A stretch of 64,000 nucleotides of DNA from Membranipora membranacea (GCA_914767715.1 OU612068.1:1240001-1304000), one strand, 5' to 3'; shown: positions 12,029 to 24,866, numbered from the stretch's first letter. Program-made: numbers and translations. The notes: a model not told the origin generated them from the letters alone.

Positions 12029-13807
12029 TTTTTTTCTATGTTTAAACCAACCATGTTTTGACAAAGGATTCAGTTACAGGTTCAAACATTACTATTAAAA
12101 GACTTCAGAGTGCATAGGGAGCCTGTTATAATTTAAATTATCTGTATAGCATTTTAATGTGTCCTTATTAATTTTCGTACAGGGTAACAATTGTCAATTC
12201 ATTTGGAACAACATCACTTAAGATCAGGGCTCTATCTATCAGTTTTAAGTGGTTAGGTCAGGCGGGATTGGTGCAGGAGGGTCACTGTAATGCCTTCCCA
12301 CAGGGGGAGTTTCGGGGGCCCTTCCCCATAATAATTTTCAAAAAAGGAGGCAATTTTAAGGCGTCCTAGATGTAATTGGAAAGAAATTGTCAATTGGCTT
12401 GACGTTTTGACTGTCCTTTCATTTAATCTATGGTCTACATATCAACTACGTAACACTACAACCCAAATTACATCACAAACCACTTTTATCGTCTGATAGA
12501 AAGTGGTTTTGGTCTTGTTTGACTGCCATTTATTATGAGATATTGATCCAGATGACATCTAACTATATTTATGTTCTAAATTATATTCCTCCACATCATT
12601 TCACAAGGAGAGAAATTCAAGTGCTTTCAATAGTTTTCCCAACAACTAAGATCCCAAAACAAGGCATGTCTTTTAAAAAAAGTCCTATTGTAACGATCAG
12701 GGCCCATAATGTCCCTGACCAATTAATTTATCCACCACTGGAGACTGAAGTATCAAGCTTGTTTTTTCACTTAGCCACACTAAAATAAATAGCAAAGAAA
12801 GCGCAGCTTATTTCTAAAGAAGGCTGAAATTATTACCCATCGAAGTGTCATGCAGATAGCTAAACACGGCGCAGTCCACCTCTAGCGTTTGACAGAGAAG
12901 CAACCATTTCACTATCGTGGGCCTGCCACAAGACACACCAGAAGAAACATTGGATAAACTATCAAATATTCTATTGACTATTCATACATGCTAAACTCAG
13001 GTTTCCTACTTTCCTCCGTAAGTGAGCTATAGATTGGATTTGTTTAAGACAAGTAGTGCGGCATAGCAACTTCTTTTGGTTATCACATCATCAATCTGGT
13101 TTCTCATAGCATGCCAAACTCATCATTTCAGGAATCAATCATAATGGAGTTCCGTTACATATTATCTTATTGTAAGCAATGACCCTAAAGTGTGAGTTTA
13201 TATTTCCTTTTTGTTACATATCAATACCAGTTACTGTATTATTATTATTTATTACCCTGGACCATAGATCCTTACTCTGTGACATTATCTGCCATACTGC
13301 CATGATATATATATATATATATATAATATATTATTATAACATTTAACATTTCCTGAACCATTCGGTGCATATGATACTAAGCTGGATTGAAGCCCAGTAT
13401 TGTTTCCCTGGCTGATTTTTGTTTGAATAACGAAGATAATTGTTAGCCCTGTTTTGTTTTTGCTACATTGCTTGCTATTGCCTCACAATTTCACACCTCT
13501 GTATTGTTTACTAGGAATACCAATTAATAACACAATACAGGCACATAAAGCAAGCTGCGTTTGATTACGAAGGACATTCATTGCCGTCCAAAGCACTTAT
13601 CAACCTTGTTTTATTAAAAGTTAATGTTTCCAATTTGTTTTTTTATTGAATTGCACCTGTCAATAATCGAACACAGGATTGCTTGGATGAAAGACCTGCA
13701 TTTCACCCACTGAGCTCCGGTTCTTCCCTGAGTCTACAAGCTATCAGAAAGTTCATACAGTCAAACTATTCAATGGGTGATCATCTAATGGGGGGGGGGG
13801 GAGGGTT
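12029..13807. other. Non-coding stretch with simple repeats
   Basis: It contains an (AT)n tract at about 13,305-13,324, a run of about 12 G at 13,791-13,802 and a half-copy of the recurring palindrome (CCTTACTCTGTG) near 13,269. I see no gene. Confidence 0.5.
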
Positions 13808-14042
13808 GATTAAAATTAAAATTAAAATCAGATGTCATATCACTCGCCACATGCCGAAGCATGGGCGGCGAAATTTAGTTGCCTTAAGGGCTAGGCTGCA
13901 ATGTCTGCACCAGTTTGCTCTCAGTTTGCAGGCAGGTCGGAGCACACCTGGGGGCCAACCAAACCCCAGTAGTCGATGGACTGCAGTTGGATTCGAACCC
14001 ACGACCAGGACCGGCGCTCTAACCAACTGAGACACCTCCTAC
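13808..14042 (-). mobile_element. tRNA-derived SINE, copy 1
   Basis: On the minus strand a tRNA-like head starts near 14,042, with an A-box-like CTCAGTTGGTTAGAGCG and a B box GGGTTCGAATCC. A non-tRNA body follows (ACTACTGGGG, CCCCCAGGTGTGCTCCGACC), and the element ends in an (ATTTTA)n tail at 13,808-13,830. The same body occurs at 27,487-27,705 and in diverged form at 46,370-46,530. The tRNA part does not close an acceptor stem, so it is not a functional tRNA. Confidence 0.82.
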
Positions 14043-14929
14043 TCAGAAATCAGAATCAGAAAATCAGTAAAGCCTGTCATGTTCAACATTTAATTACCTG
14101 ATTTAGTTACTAACGTTTTATGACAGTTTGCAGAGTGTCATCCCAATTATTTTGCATATCGTTATTGTTATTAAGTTAAGTCAATTCTAAATAATACTTA
14201 TTATCAGTTAGAGTTGTAGCTAGTAGGCTATATGCTAAATAATTTTAGATAAATTCTTTTTTTTTTCCTCAATATGCAGGCCACAGTGCAATAGGGAACA
14301 GTGCAATATTGAAATATATGAAGTTCCAATTGTCGGTGATGCGTTCTCTTCTCCTTGGGGGTTAAAAACTGGATAGGGATTCCGCCTGATTTCATTCTAC
14401 AGTAATACTTTTTAGCTCTTCACAGACAATCCAATTCATACTAGGTGATACAATCCGCTGCTGCTGCATCATGGTTTCAGTTTCATAAATGACTGGGGCA
14501 GATTAGCCTGTGAAATATCATGATGAATAATATATCGATTCCATATCTGATATGGATATCATTGAACTGGAAATAGAATGTATGAGATCTTTAAAGGATA
14601 GGTAGGAAATGCAAAAGGTTTATGTTTGGTGCAAATTTTTATGTGTGCCTGATCCATTATGACTGCATTTCACATGTCACGAGTTGTTTGCTGTTTATAT
14701 GTGGTAAGGCGCGTGAACCTAGATATTAAAATACATCGCATATAACATGACGCTTTGCCCACATGAACAGGTAACTCCTAATATTTCAATTGTGAATAGC
14801 ATCGACCTTGCAACCCTGGCTCGTGTTATGTTAGAACAAGTTGCAAAAGTTTGGTATTGTCAGCTTTTTAGACAGCTAGTTTAGGTAGCTATTCCTCTAA
14901 GGTCTATGTAACTAGTTATTGTGATAACA
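14043..14929. other. Non-coding spacer
   Basis: AT-rich sequence between a SINE and a LINE relic, in which I see nothing recognisable. Confidence 0.4.
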
Positions 14930-16025
14930 TAGACCTTCAAGCTGCCAACTATGCAAGATGCCTATTTCTCGACTTCTCTTCTGCATTTAACACCATCAGT
15001 GTCAGTATTCTCCTCACAGAACTGCAACATCTAGATTCCAGAGTTACAAACTGGTGGTCTCGAGTTTCCTGACAGGCAGAACACATAGAACAATAGTTAA
15101 CATTATTCTCTCAACATCAATCACCACCAACACAGAAACTCCCCAGGGTTTTGTCCTCTTATTCTCAGTGTATACAAATAGGATTAGGTCAGAGCAGAGC
15201 AATATAACTATTTTAAAATATGCTGATGACACTTGTATTGTTGGTTGCATCTCTGATAATAGTGACTGGTCTAATTATTTTAATGAGATCAATAGAATCT
15301 CTGGTCTATGCGAAGAACTCGACTTATTACTTAATCCTTCTAAAACCCAAGAGATGCTTTTCTCCACTAAGGGAGATAAACCTGACAGTCCTACTCTAGA
15401 ATTAAATGGTGTAAAAATATGTTTTTTTGTCACAATGTTAAATATTTGGGAGTTCTCTTTGATAACAAATTACGTTTTGAAGATCGTGTCAACAATGTTG
15501 TATCCAAAGCAAATCAGAGAATGTTTGTCATCAGAACTTTTAATTATCAGAGTACAAAGCCTTTAGCCTGCATGTATCCTTTATTGTATCCATTCTAACC
15601 TACTGCCTACCTATTTTGTTCACTAGTATTTATTCACGAGACAAGAAAGCTCTGAGAAAGTTTTTTAAGCAGGGCGACAGACTAGGTCTTGATATTGGGA
15701 CCTAGATTCAGTCATATCAAAATGAACAAAGAACCTGGCCCTGCAGATAATACATGATGACGAACATTTTTTAAACAATTTTCTTGAGAAACTCCCCTCA
15801 GGCAGATATCGCAGCCTTAAATACAGAACTGCCTGGGGTAAAGACTCATTCCTCAGACACTTGATTTTGATATTACAAGATATTTTTTAATCCACTAGAA
15901 GTCAGACTTTACGTTACTCATTTTGTTTACGTTTCTTTTTGGTATTCCCTACTCATGTAACAGTATAAACACTCAATCTCGCAGCATACCTAATGTTTGT
16001 GACAAAATAAACCAACCAACCAACC
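14930..16025 (+). mobile_element. Degenerate LINE with RT palm domain and CCAA tail
   Basis: The plus strand encodes pieces of a CR1/Jockey-like reverse transcriptase in different frames. RT motif A is CLFLDFSSAFNTI (about 14,965-15,000). FLTGRTHRTIVN follows, then TPQGFVL, then the catalytic box ILKYADDT (about 15,212-15,235). After that come KYLGVLFDNKLRFE in another frame and a C-terminal SGRYRSLKYRTAWGKDSF (about 15,802-15,855). Frameshifts and stops separate the pieces. The 3' end is an AATAAACCAACCAACCAACC microsatellite (about 16,003-16,024). Confidence 0.82.
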
Positions 16026-16398
16026 TACTTTTGCAGAGGAAACAGACTTGTTCTAGGCTATTGTGAGCTCACTGATTCATTGTAGATTAAATATACTTTC
16101 AACAGCTTAGGATTATTGTTCAATTTGAGACAAAACTTTACTATGAGTACCTGTTTTTATGATAACATTGGAGAGCTGAAACTATTACACTAATAACAAT
16201 GGGGATTTAATGACTGTATTGTGGTCAACAACTATTCTGATTTATTACCCTAAATAATGTCACCATAAGCCGTTGCTTTTCTGCAGTTTTAGTAACACCC
16301 TGACAAGCAAGCACTTAGCATTAGCAATACTTTGACTTAATCGTTTATCTCGATATACCAGCAGCAGGGATTTGAGGTGGCCGACACACTGCACATTA
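16026..16398. other. Upstream region of gene D
   Basis: No TATA box like those of genes A-C is visible. The LINE 3' end is only about 430 bases upstream of the gene D start codon, so the original promoter may have been displaced or cut. Confidence 0.35.
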
Positions 16399-16430
16399 TC
16401 ACAGAGTAAGGATATATCCTTTCTCTGTGA
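16399..16430. repeat. Short palindrome, recurring motif
   Basis: TCACAGAGTAAGG and its near-complement CCTTTCTCTGTGA flank a central ATAT, with one mismatched pair. A sister palindrome is at 57,593-57,628, with half-copies near 8,746 and 13,269. It lies about 20 bases before the gene D signal-peptide exon. Confidence 0.6.
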
Positions 16431-16464
16431 CATTATCCTAAAGCTGTCAGATAAGAGATCAGAT

Positions 16465-16936
16465 ATGATTCTATATACACCACTAATAGTCACTCTACTA
16501 GTCCTCTCACTCATGGTGTCAGTGGCTCACTTAGCAGGTGGGGTAAGTACTCAATATTTCTTTCACCTACATTGACTCCTATTAATTTAAAGGTGGACTA
16601 AGCAGTGAGGAGTTGTCAGTAATCGAAGTAAAGTTCCCAGATCTCACGCACTCAATGCGTATTCAACAATTAGAAACAATTCACGATTCACTGTATTGAA
16701 ATGTATGCTATTATTTGTGGGCTGATATGAAATACATGTTATCATCGCAATGTGAACTGGTCTATATTTGATAGTTTGACTACTGCTGTAAGTTTTCTGA
16801 TACGGAGACGAGCAAAAAGAAGGACTGTAACGGTGTAAATGCAGACGGTACTCCGATTTGTGACTTTGTCATAACGCCGGCCTGTGAAAAGAGGTGCACA
16901 CCAGAATATAGGTCAATAACCCACGATGAACTCTGA
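16465..16936 (+). CDS. Gene D: small secreted Cys-rich protein ending in HDEL
   Basis: I do not recognise the family; this is its most upstream member. Exon 1 (16,465-16,542, donor GGG|GTAAGT) encodes 26 residues with a hydrophobic core (LIVTLLVLSLMVSVAHLA), a typical signal peptide. The 232-base intron is phase 0. Exon 2 (16,775-16,936) encodes 53 residues starting FDYCCKFSDTETSKKKDC. Its Cys pattern is CC-x12-C-x10-C-x7-C-x3-C, the same spacing as genes A-C apart from x10. The total is 79 residues. The last four residues are HDEL, the ER-retrieval signal. The acceptor (TTGATAG) has a poor pyrimidine tract, so the gene could be weakly spliced or decaying, but the frame and all six Cys are intact. 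Confidence 0.72.
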
Positions 16937-19541
16937 CCTCTGACCCACATGTGGTCATACAAAGAGATAACAGCAATATCGCTACAATCTATATCTTGGA
17001 CAGAAAGATGTATAAAACATATCTCAATATGTGAGGTGAAAACAGCCACAGAGCAAATGACTTACCTTATAAGGAACTGGTGGATAGGGGTTAGGGGTAC
17101 CCTCACATAAGGACATCGATGTAGAATTATACCATTTTCTTTGTGTGGACCGTTTATTCAATCTCATTACAACTTTGGCACTAGTGATATGCTGCTAATA
17201 TCGGTACCCTGGAGCAAAAATACTGTAACTACAATGTTGCACAAAATGGGGAAAAACTGTTTTTGAATAAACTCCTTGGTTCACTAGATATATTTTGGTT
17301 ATTTATCCTTGTACCCAACCAATGGCCAAAAGGTGAAAAAAAGTAAAACACACGTCTCAGCATGTTAAACCTTGTATAACATCCTCGCCAACATGAGACC
17401 TTTACAGTGTTCTACAAAGGATCAAGAGACACTGTGCAAAAGACAATTCTCAATCAAATATAAATATGCTTCACTGGGACAAATAATTTTTACCGACAAA
17501 ATAAATGGCTAAGTGAAGGACAATATTTATCGATTCCAAATCATTATTCCTCTACGACAGAGGATTCCAGATTTACTAAATAAAAGGAATGTTTCTGTAA
17601 TCATTTAATCTAAAACACAATTGAATTTAATTAGATTTAATTCCTAATGGCAATACCTATAACTGGACTGAAAACAGCCCAATTGATGTCATAAGTTCCT
17701 GCAGTAGATTTAATTCTCATCAGATTTGATAATTAGATCAGTTACTGTAAGTTTAAGGCCTGCCTGAGGCTGAAAATACTTATATGATCCACTAATTCAT
17801 GCCGAAGATAATAAAAAAAGATCTGTGGCCTTATGCAGACTTCAGTTGAAAACAACTGAGAAAACCTTTTTTCTCAGTATGATGCTTGTGAATTCTGTTG
17901 ACTTGTTGTTTATTGTCTGCCCTCCTGCCGTACAAAATAGTTTACTCTTCTCTAACCGAAATACACAGAAAACTTGGGCAGCCAGAGTGTTTTGTAGTAA
18001 TCACTAATCAAACCGTACGGGTTGATGATGGCTCACAAGCGTGTATTTTCTGGAAGATCCCAACTGAGGGACTTCTACAATTTATACTGACTAAGTGATA
18101 TCCAAAAGAAGTGCTCCAAAAATGTCCAATACCAATGGCATCCATTACAAGATGGTCTTCTTCCCTTACCTCGCTTGATGCTCTCTTTGTTCAGTATTCA
18201 GGGGTTGTGTGTCCCTTGGCAGTATGGGCTCACGACACACGTGATGAAATTATCACATGGGAATAAATGGAATATTACTAGACCAAAGATGGGTACAATC
18301 TACATGCTATGGGAACTATTTTCACAACAAGACATACATATTCAAATGCCATTTTTTTCTAAGTCGCTTGGTTTTTGGCATTTTCAGAATTTGTCTAACT
18401 ATGGCAAAGTTGGATGTTCTCGGGAGGGTTGAATTTAGTGGGACACCTGTATTAAAGTCGTACCGCTCGACCTAAACTTGTCCTGTACAATGTCTCCATC
18501 ACATTCACCTAGAGGAAGGCTCCAATAAACTGAATTTTTGAGGTCCAATATCTTAATCTGCTAACAAAATCTCCCTAGCTGATTTTGGGACAAACAAGGG
18601 AGGGCATTGGACTTGCTGCATTACCTCTATTACCCCTCCTGATCCTGATCAGTGAGGTCTCATTTCATAGCAGATCTTCGTAATATACTGAACAAACTGG
18701 CAATAAACCATGGCGTGGTAACAGGCCCTTTATTGAAACCCATCGTAGAAATGCAAAATAGCCCACCTGATGTGACTGCTTGACATATCTTGACCTCACA
18801 GCACACGTCTACCTGGCCTGTCTGGTCATGTACTGTTCGAAAAACATCTTGACAAGACAGGCTTACCTCATCCATAGCCATATTGGCTGAAATACACCTT
18901 GTTAGTTGTCTTGTCAGAGGAGCCATGTGGCAGAGCATTATTTTCAATTTCATTATTTTTCCAATTCATTTAACTTCTGTCTCCGTTTTTGAACTTTTTT
19001 CAATTCGTGTCCAATTGGTTAAGTTAATCAGCCAATGTACTTATTTTACAAAAACAATATAATGTCAAATTCTGATTGTTTTGCTTAAAAAAGGGCAGAT
19101 ATAATGAATGTTTAAAAATAAAGACAGAGGATATTTTGCTTATCAAGCTACATCGGTGCATAAAAATGTCAGCGTTGAGCTCGTACGTTTGTTGAGGCCA
19201 AGGAGTTAATCGTAATACAAATTGTATTTTTCTGACGTAAAAAATAACAATATCTTTAGTTGAATCTCAATTACATATTGAGAGAATTTTTATTTGCATT
19301 GGTGAGGATTGAGGGGTGGTCATCCATTGTTCCTTTGTTGCATTTCTCCGACTCATCACTAACAAAGTGTTGCAGGCAATGGTAACATCATGTACCAAAA
19401 AAGGGACACTGTAATGTATTGTGTAGACATAGAGCATATAGCGACGTGTTACTCTCACTAAAACATAACCTTAGCTCAGGAAGCTCTATTAAGGGGTCAT
19501 ACTATCGCCCCTAACTACAATGTTAGATAATGATCACAGTC
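16937..19541. other. Non-coding stretch, nothing recognised
   Basis: The open frames here are at most 97 codons, overlap each other on both strands and show no family motif. No repeat match to the rest of the window was noticed. Confidence 0.4.
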
Positions 19542-19813
19542 TTAAGGGCAGAGCACACTATAACGTAATCACACGTAACGTAAGCGCAATTGCTTTGCGG
19601 AAAGAGGTCAATGACCGGATAAGCTCCGCATCGTTGAAACGCATCATTCCCATGACTAGTGGGTTGACGACGCAAGCGTCGGAGTGTCATTGGTCAATTT
19701 ATACCACGTGATTGACTGACTGGATTAAGTCATTTCAGCGGGAAAGCAGATAGAATAAATTAAGTTAGTGACTAGTAAATTTTGAGCAGAACTTCCAGAA
19801 GAATATATTGATA

Positions 19814-21689
19814 ATGTCTCTTGATGTTGAGAAACTTATTGAGTTGGTCAGAGACCATGAATGCCTGTATAACATGAAATCAAAGCTGTACAAGGATGAG
19901 ATTATGAAGAGGAATGCTTGGAATGAGATTGCTGGGAAGCTTGAGCTGACTGATGCTGAGCCTGGTATGTACTCTCTCAGAGTAGCTGTTCTAGCAGAGT
20001 CACTAGAATCAGCTAGAATCACACCTTCTCTATATTATTTCTATATCCTTGATGGTCATAACTCAGACAAAGAGTAAAAGACTTTTACTCATTGACTCAG
20101 ATAACATCATACACACTCATACCAATTGAACATTTCAGAAGAAATTATTGTTATGTGAGGGTATACTATTTATGTAAACTGGGTTTGAATTATAGTAATT
20201 TTAGTGCTCAGCTCTGTTGTGTACAAATATGCTGTATAATTCTTAAACCATGAAGTACTCATAGCCCAAACAAATGCAATGCTGATACTAGACTAGACAA
20301 TATCAAATGCCTCACAATGTGACAATGAGACAGAATGGTTTGACTAGGGAGGGTAGGATATGAGAGCATGCTACTTGTATAAATTGGGTTTGAATTATAG
20401 TAATTTTACTGCTCAGCTCTGCTGTGTACAAATGCAATGCTGATACTACACACTATCAAATGCCTCACAATGTGACAGAGAGACGATGACTTAAGACGTT
20501 TGACTTATTAAAAATTGATGGTGAACTTTATTGTTTTTTCATCACTGATTGAACATTCTGACATTGACTTTCTACTTTCAGGTAAAACAGTGAAACAGAA
20601 GTGGCGATATGTGAGAGACCAGTATGTCCGTAAGAAGAAAGCACACGAGGAGATAACACGGTCAGGAGCTGGAGCCTCCAAGGCACCAGACTTCATGTAC
20701 TGGAATGTACTGCAATGGCTAAACCCATATTTGAGCAGGGGGAGGTAAATATTTTCATATCTAAAATTGTAAACTTTTATCCTTATGTCGTTAGATACTT
20801 AAATCCCCTTTGGTTCAGGGTGATAAATGACAGCTTAATAAACCATTTGGAGTCTGAGCACTTACAATGACAATCATACTCTGCTTAATTGCAGCTTTCG
20901 ATCATGATAACCAATTTAAGTGCACTATAACCTGATCGAATTCAGTAATCAGACCATCAACATTATTTTATATATTAATGATAATCTCATATAGGGTTTA
21001 ACCAGGAAGTCTTGAACAAGCTTCCTGGTTTAACACCTTAAAATATTCATAACAAGCATTTGTAAAGCACAAGCTAAATTTATTCATACAATGACATGAT
21101 ACTTGAAGCCTTCAGAAAACCATCACTGTAAAATTTCTTGTGTATGTTTTGTAGCACTACATCTAACCTGAGCTCAACATCTAGTATAGTCGGACAGGAA
21201 AAGGAGAATAGTATGGTTGGAACAGAGAGTGCAGCTGCTGTGTTCATGGAGCCAAAGTCACCAGCATCAGCAGCGTGCATTTTTTCTGATGATGAGTTTC
21301 CCCGCCCTCCCTCCTCAGCAGGCTCACATGTAGAGACCTTTGCAAAAACTCCTGGCAAAAGAATAAATCCTCAGTTCTCAACGCCGCAAACAAAGAAGAC
21401 CAAGACAACTGATGAGGGCCATATCGAAAAGCTTCTAGCCAGGGAGCTGGAATTATGTATTGAGGAAAGAGAGAAGGCCACAGAAAGAAAACCTGAAGAG
21501 TGTGTAAGATTTGGTGAAGAGATAGCTGGGCATGTGACTTTATTCAGTGACCCATATGAACGTGCGGTCGTTATGAAAGAGATAAGACAGGTCATCTTCG
21601 ATCGAAGGTTTAATCCCCCTGTAAATCCAAACCAGAGCCAGTCATCTAGCTCAGGCTTATATATGCAGTCACTAAATCTCTTAACATAA
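19814..21689 (+). CDS. Harbinger MADF-domain DNA-binding protein
   Basis: The accessory protein of PIF/Harbinger elements binds the transposon ends and helps bring the transposase into the nucleus. Three exons are 19,814-19,964, 20,582-20,744 and 21,155-21,689, joined in frame to 282 residues. The MADF domain spans residues about 4-105: LIELVRDHECLYNMKSKLY, then NAWNEIAGKLEL, then across the first junction VKQKWRYVRDQYVRK, and MYWNVLQWLNPYL at the end. The C-terminal half is Ser/Pro-rich followed by a charged helical stretch (residues about 190-230). The ATG at 19,814 is the first in frame; an upstream extension would use a non-ATG codon. Confidence 0.85.
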
Positions 21690-22282
21690 CCTCATCATAT
21701 CCATATTTTAAAACATACAATTTTAGATGTCCATATCGCTGTCAATCAACTTAAACTTGTCCGTTTTGTAGTTACTTTACCTTACACATTTTACATATTA
21801 CTGCACTTACCGAATCTCAACTCAATCTCAACCTCAAATCATACCTTGCATTGTCATACTCTTACCATACAAGTATTTTTAATCATACATATTTTTAATC
21901 ATACACTATTTTTTTCTTGTAATTGTATATATCCTTACTTCATAATATATATATATAAAAATACCAAAATTTTTACCAAATCTCAACATTTTTTGTTCCG
22001 TTGAATAATTAAACTTTTAAATCATACCAAAAATATCTCAATTTCGTATCATACAATATTTCTTGTAAATTGTATATATATCCCTCGCCACCTCTTGAAA
22101 TAGATATAGATAAAAAAATTTATCGAAAGAAATCTATCAACTCGTTTAGTCAAAATGGATAAAATACTCTATTAGCTTTGAAAATAGCATTTGTACAAAC
22201 TATATTACATTACATAACATTTAATTGAGAGCTCTTTTCCATATGTGATCGTTTTGCCAAATCAGTCAACTAGTGTCAATGT
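21690..22282. other. Spacer between the two Harbinger genes
   Basis: Very AT-rich sequence between two convergent genes, expected to hold both poly(A) sites. I see no coding capacity. Confidence 0.6.
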
Positions 22283-24420
22283 CTATCTTGTCCGTCTGAC
22301 ATAGGCATCTTGCCATGGCAGAGATCCAGCACCACTGAAGTACCTAACCAGTCTATCCCTAACATCAGTAGCTGTCTGAGTTGGTCGACGTGGGCATCCT
22401 CTCACATTGTTGGGCTGCAAGGGATGCTCTGCTCGCCACGCACCCTCAACAACGTCTCCATTAGGGTCAAGGCTGTCAGCGAAGCCTGGAGGTGCATACA
22501 TCTGTGGCGACTTCTCCCTCATGTAGTTGTGCAGCACACAGCAGGCTAATATTACATCGTTTGCGTGGTCTGTTGACATGTGTAGAGACCTGCAACATAT
22601 GAGAAAGTTTGGTATACTAGCATGAGGGACAATAATCAATCTATCTGCTTACTAAACAGGTTATTGCAGGAGCATAATCATATACACTATCCTTTTTTTA
22701 GGAGAAATTATTAGCTAGAGTTTAGTTTAACTAAGTATTGGGTGACTTCATGTTAGTCAGCACCAATCTCAGTCAGCTGAGATGGGGGCTTATGATGCAG
22801 AATAACTGTTGGCTTGCAGCTAATTTCACTTCTTTCAATGATTGCAAATAGCATAATTAGCGGCCAATTTTCTCCCGTAGGACCAATTTTCATTATCATG
22901 TTTATGTATGTTTATGTTTATTATCAAGGGATAGGCAAAGACATTAAAAAGTCATTTGGAGTTCAGTCAGCAATATCTAATAGAAAGTTTTAAAAATCAA
23001 GCTCGTTGATGTTGCTTAGTTAAACAAAAACCTGATAATGATAATAATACCTTTTGAGTACTCTCCATCGAGCCACCATGATACCAAAAGTATTCTCTAT
23101 TGTTCTCCTGGCTCTACTCAGTCTATAGTTGTACACCTTCTGATTGTGCTCTTTGGCGGACTGTCCAGGAATTGGTCTCATCAGCCAGGTCTTCAGGGGG
23201 AATGCTTCATCACCAATGAAGGTATATGGAGATCCTTCGTTACCATCTGATCCTATAAAATAAAGCAAACTCATTGTTACAGAAAGTTTACCCGGAAATC
23301 AAGACCTGATATCGCCTCTTATCGGATAACTCAATCAGACCAGGCTGGTCCCTGCCCTGACAAGCCTGCTTCTCATAGTTCTCTGAGTTTTTTGTGTACA
23401 TCATCAATTCAAATTTACTATATTAAGCTGTATGTCAATCCCCAATATTACCAAAATATCATATGATCATAGATACAGTCCGATGCACATATCTACGAGT
23501 GTGTGCTATATCGAGCCATTATGCAGCTCTAACTAAAACACAAGTTTTTGGTCACATGGCATTGTATATATATTACAAAGGGTGATATTACCCGTCCCTT
23601 AGGATGATGTTATCTTTTTTATCAAAACTGAAACTCTTCATAAAAATCACAAGTTTATACCTGGTAGCGGAATGTCAGCCGGTATATTCAGCGTGTTCCC
23701 CTTCACAGCTTCATTGAGGCTACAGTTATCAAATGTTCCACCATCTGACCACCTTCCTGACGTGCCGACATCCACATATACAAATCTGTAGTTGGCATCA
23801 CATACTCCAAGCAGCACCACACTGAAGAACTTCTTATAATTGAAGTATTGCGAGCCTGAGTTCGGAGGGCATTGTATCGAGCAGTGCTTTCCGTCAATAG
23901 CACCTAGGCAGTGAGGAAAGTTCCATGTTCTTTCGAACTCCTGAGATATCTTTTTCCACTCGTCTGGTGTGCTGGGAGTGGCTAAATATATGCTTCTTAG
24001 ACACTCCCACAGGGCCTTGGATGTCTCGAACACAATCTCTCTAATAGTAGAAGTACCAAGTCTAAATAGGAGGGCTAGAGTTGAGAAGCTGTCTCCAGTG
24101 GCTAAATAATACAGTGTCACACCTAGTCTCTGCTCAGCAGATATAGCCTTCCTGAAGAATGTGTCCTTTTTCACTATCCTTTCCTGCACATGGCCTAGCA
24201 GCTCATTGAAGCACTCAATGTCCATTCTAAATGCTTGCCTATGTTTTTCAGGGAAAGAGCTTCTCATTTCACTCAGACAGGTGTTCCATGCCCCTAATGT
24301 TTGTCTCTGTCTGTTGACTGGATGAACCCAGTACCTTCTCTTTCCCACTCTATTTCTTCTCTGGGCTTTTAGATAAAGATGCCCTAGTGTCAGTAATCTA
24401 ATTCTCCTCTCTCTGTTCAT
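22283..24420 (-). CDS. Harbinger DDE transposase (HARBI1-like)
   Basis: Transposase of the surrounding element. Three exons on the minus strand are 24,420-23,661, 23,252-23,051 and 22,589-22,283, with donors CCAG|GTATAA and AAAAG|GTATTA and acceptors TTTTATAG and GTTGCAG. Joined they give 422 residues, a normal length for the family. The catalytic triad looks intact: Asp in CLGAIDGKHCSI, Asp in GRWSDGGTFDNC and Glu in RTIENTFGIMVARWRVLK. An N-terminal helix-turn-helix region (AEQRLGVTLYYLATGDSF to STIREIVFETSKAL) precedes it. The last exon has the family phrase ACCVLHNYMRE. No in-frame stop or frameshift was seen. Confidence 0.92.
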
Positions 24421-24782
24421 GATGTGGTTGTAATCAGCTGACTGTCAACTTAATATTCATGTAAAATCGCTTCTATGGTGTTTTGTTTTGGTGGGAAATG
24501 ATGATATAATGTTGAAAATGTCAAGGACACAAGAATGTCAAGGACACTGTGTTTCACAACAAAGCATTTGATTGGTTAACATGCACATGCATTGTGTTTG
24601 TAAACACATTTCATTACGCAGGGAAACGTTGAAGTGTGTTCATCAGTGCGTTACGGATTACTGATGCACGCCGTAACTATTACGTGCTACGGCCTACGAT
24701 ACGTTATAGTGTGCTCTGCCCTTTAGTGATGGCACTACCACATGACCACATACATCATATACATATACAGATGCAGCTCTAT

Positions 24783-24866
24783 GATATATAAGGCAGCACT
24801 TACTGATTATCTAACACATCATTGAGCAGAGAGCTGACTGAAATAGAAGCCCAGCAACAGTACCAG
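24783..24866 (+). promoter_or_regulatory. TATA box and 5'-UTR exon of gene C
   Basis: GATATATAAGGCAGCACT at 24,783-24,800 is a TATA element. The predicted start is about 30 bases downstream, and the exon ends at the donor TACCAG|GTAGGT after 24,866. The core resembles the ATATATAAAAAGGCACTAC element ahead of genes A and B, which suggests an inherited promoter. It lies 61 bases past the Harbinger end. Confidence 0.6.

Larger units (their letters stand above)
19545..24722. mobile_element. PIF/Harbinger DNA transposon, apparently complete
   Basis: The ends are exact inverted repeats for 23 bp (AGGGCAGAGCACACTATAAC and on at 19,545; its complement ends at 24,722). Both are flanked by TTA (19,542-19,544 and 24,723-24,725), the TWA target duplication typical of PIF/Harbinger. 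The element is 5,178 bp. Inside are the two genes the superfamily needs, placed convergently: a MADF/Myb-like DNA-binding protein (plus) and a DDE transposase (minus). Both can be spliced into unbroken frames, so the copy may be young or active. Confidence 0.93.

Noticed and set aside
13683-14030. 115-codon frame on the plus strand and 66-codon frame on the minus strand
   Set aside because: Both read through a tRNA-derived SINE; phrases such as VGFEPTTRTG are translations of the B box.
21371-21595. Minus-strand frames within the Harbinger MADF exon
   Set aside because: They are shadows of the plus-strand frame, which is supported by splice sites and the MADF domain.
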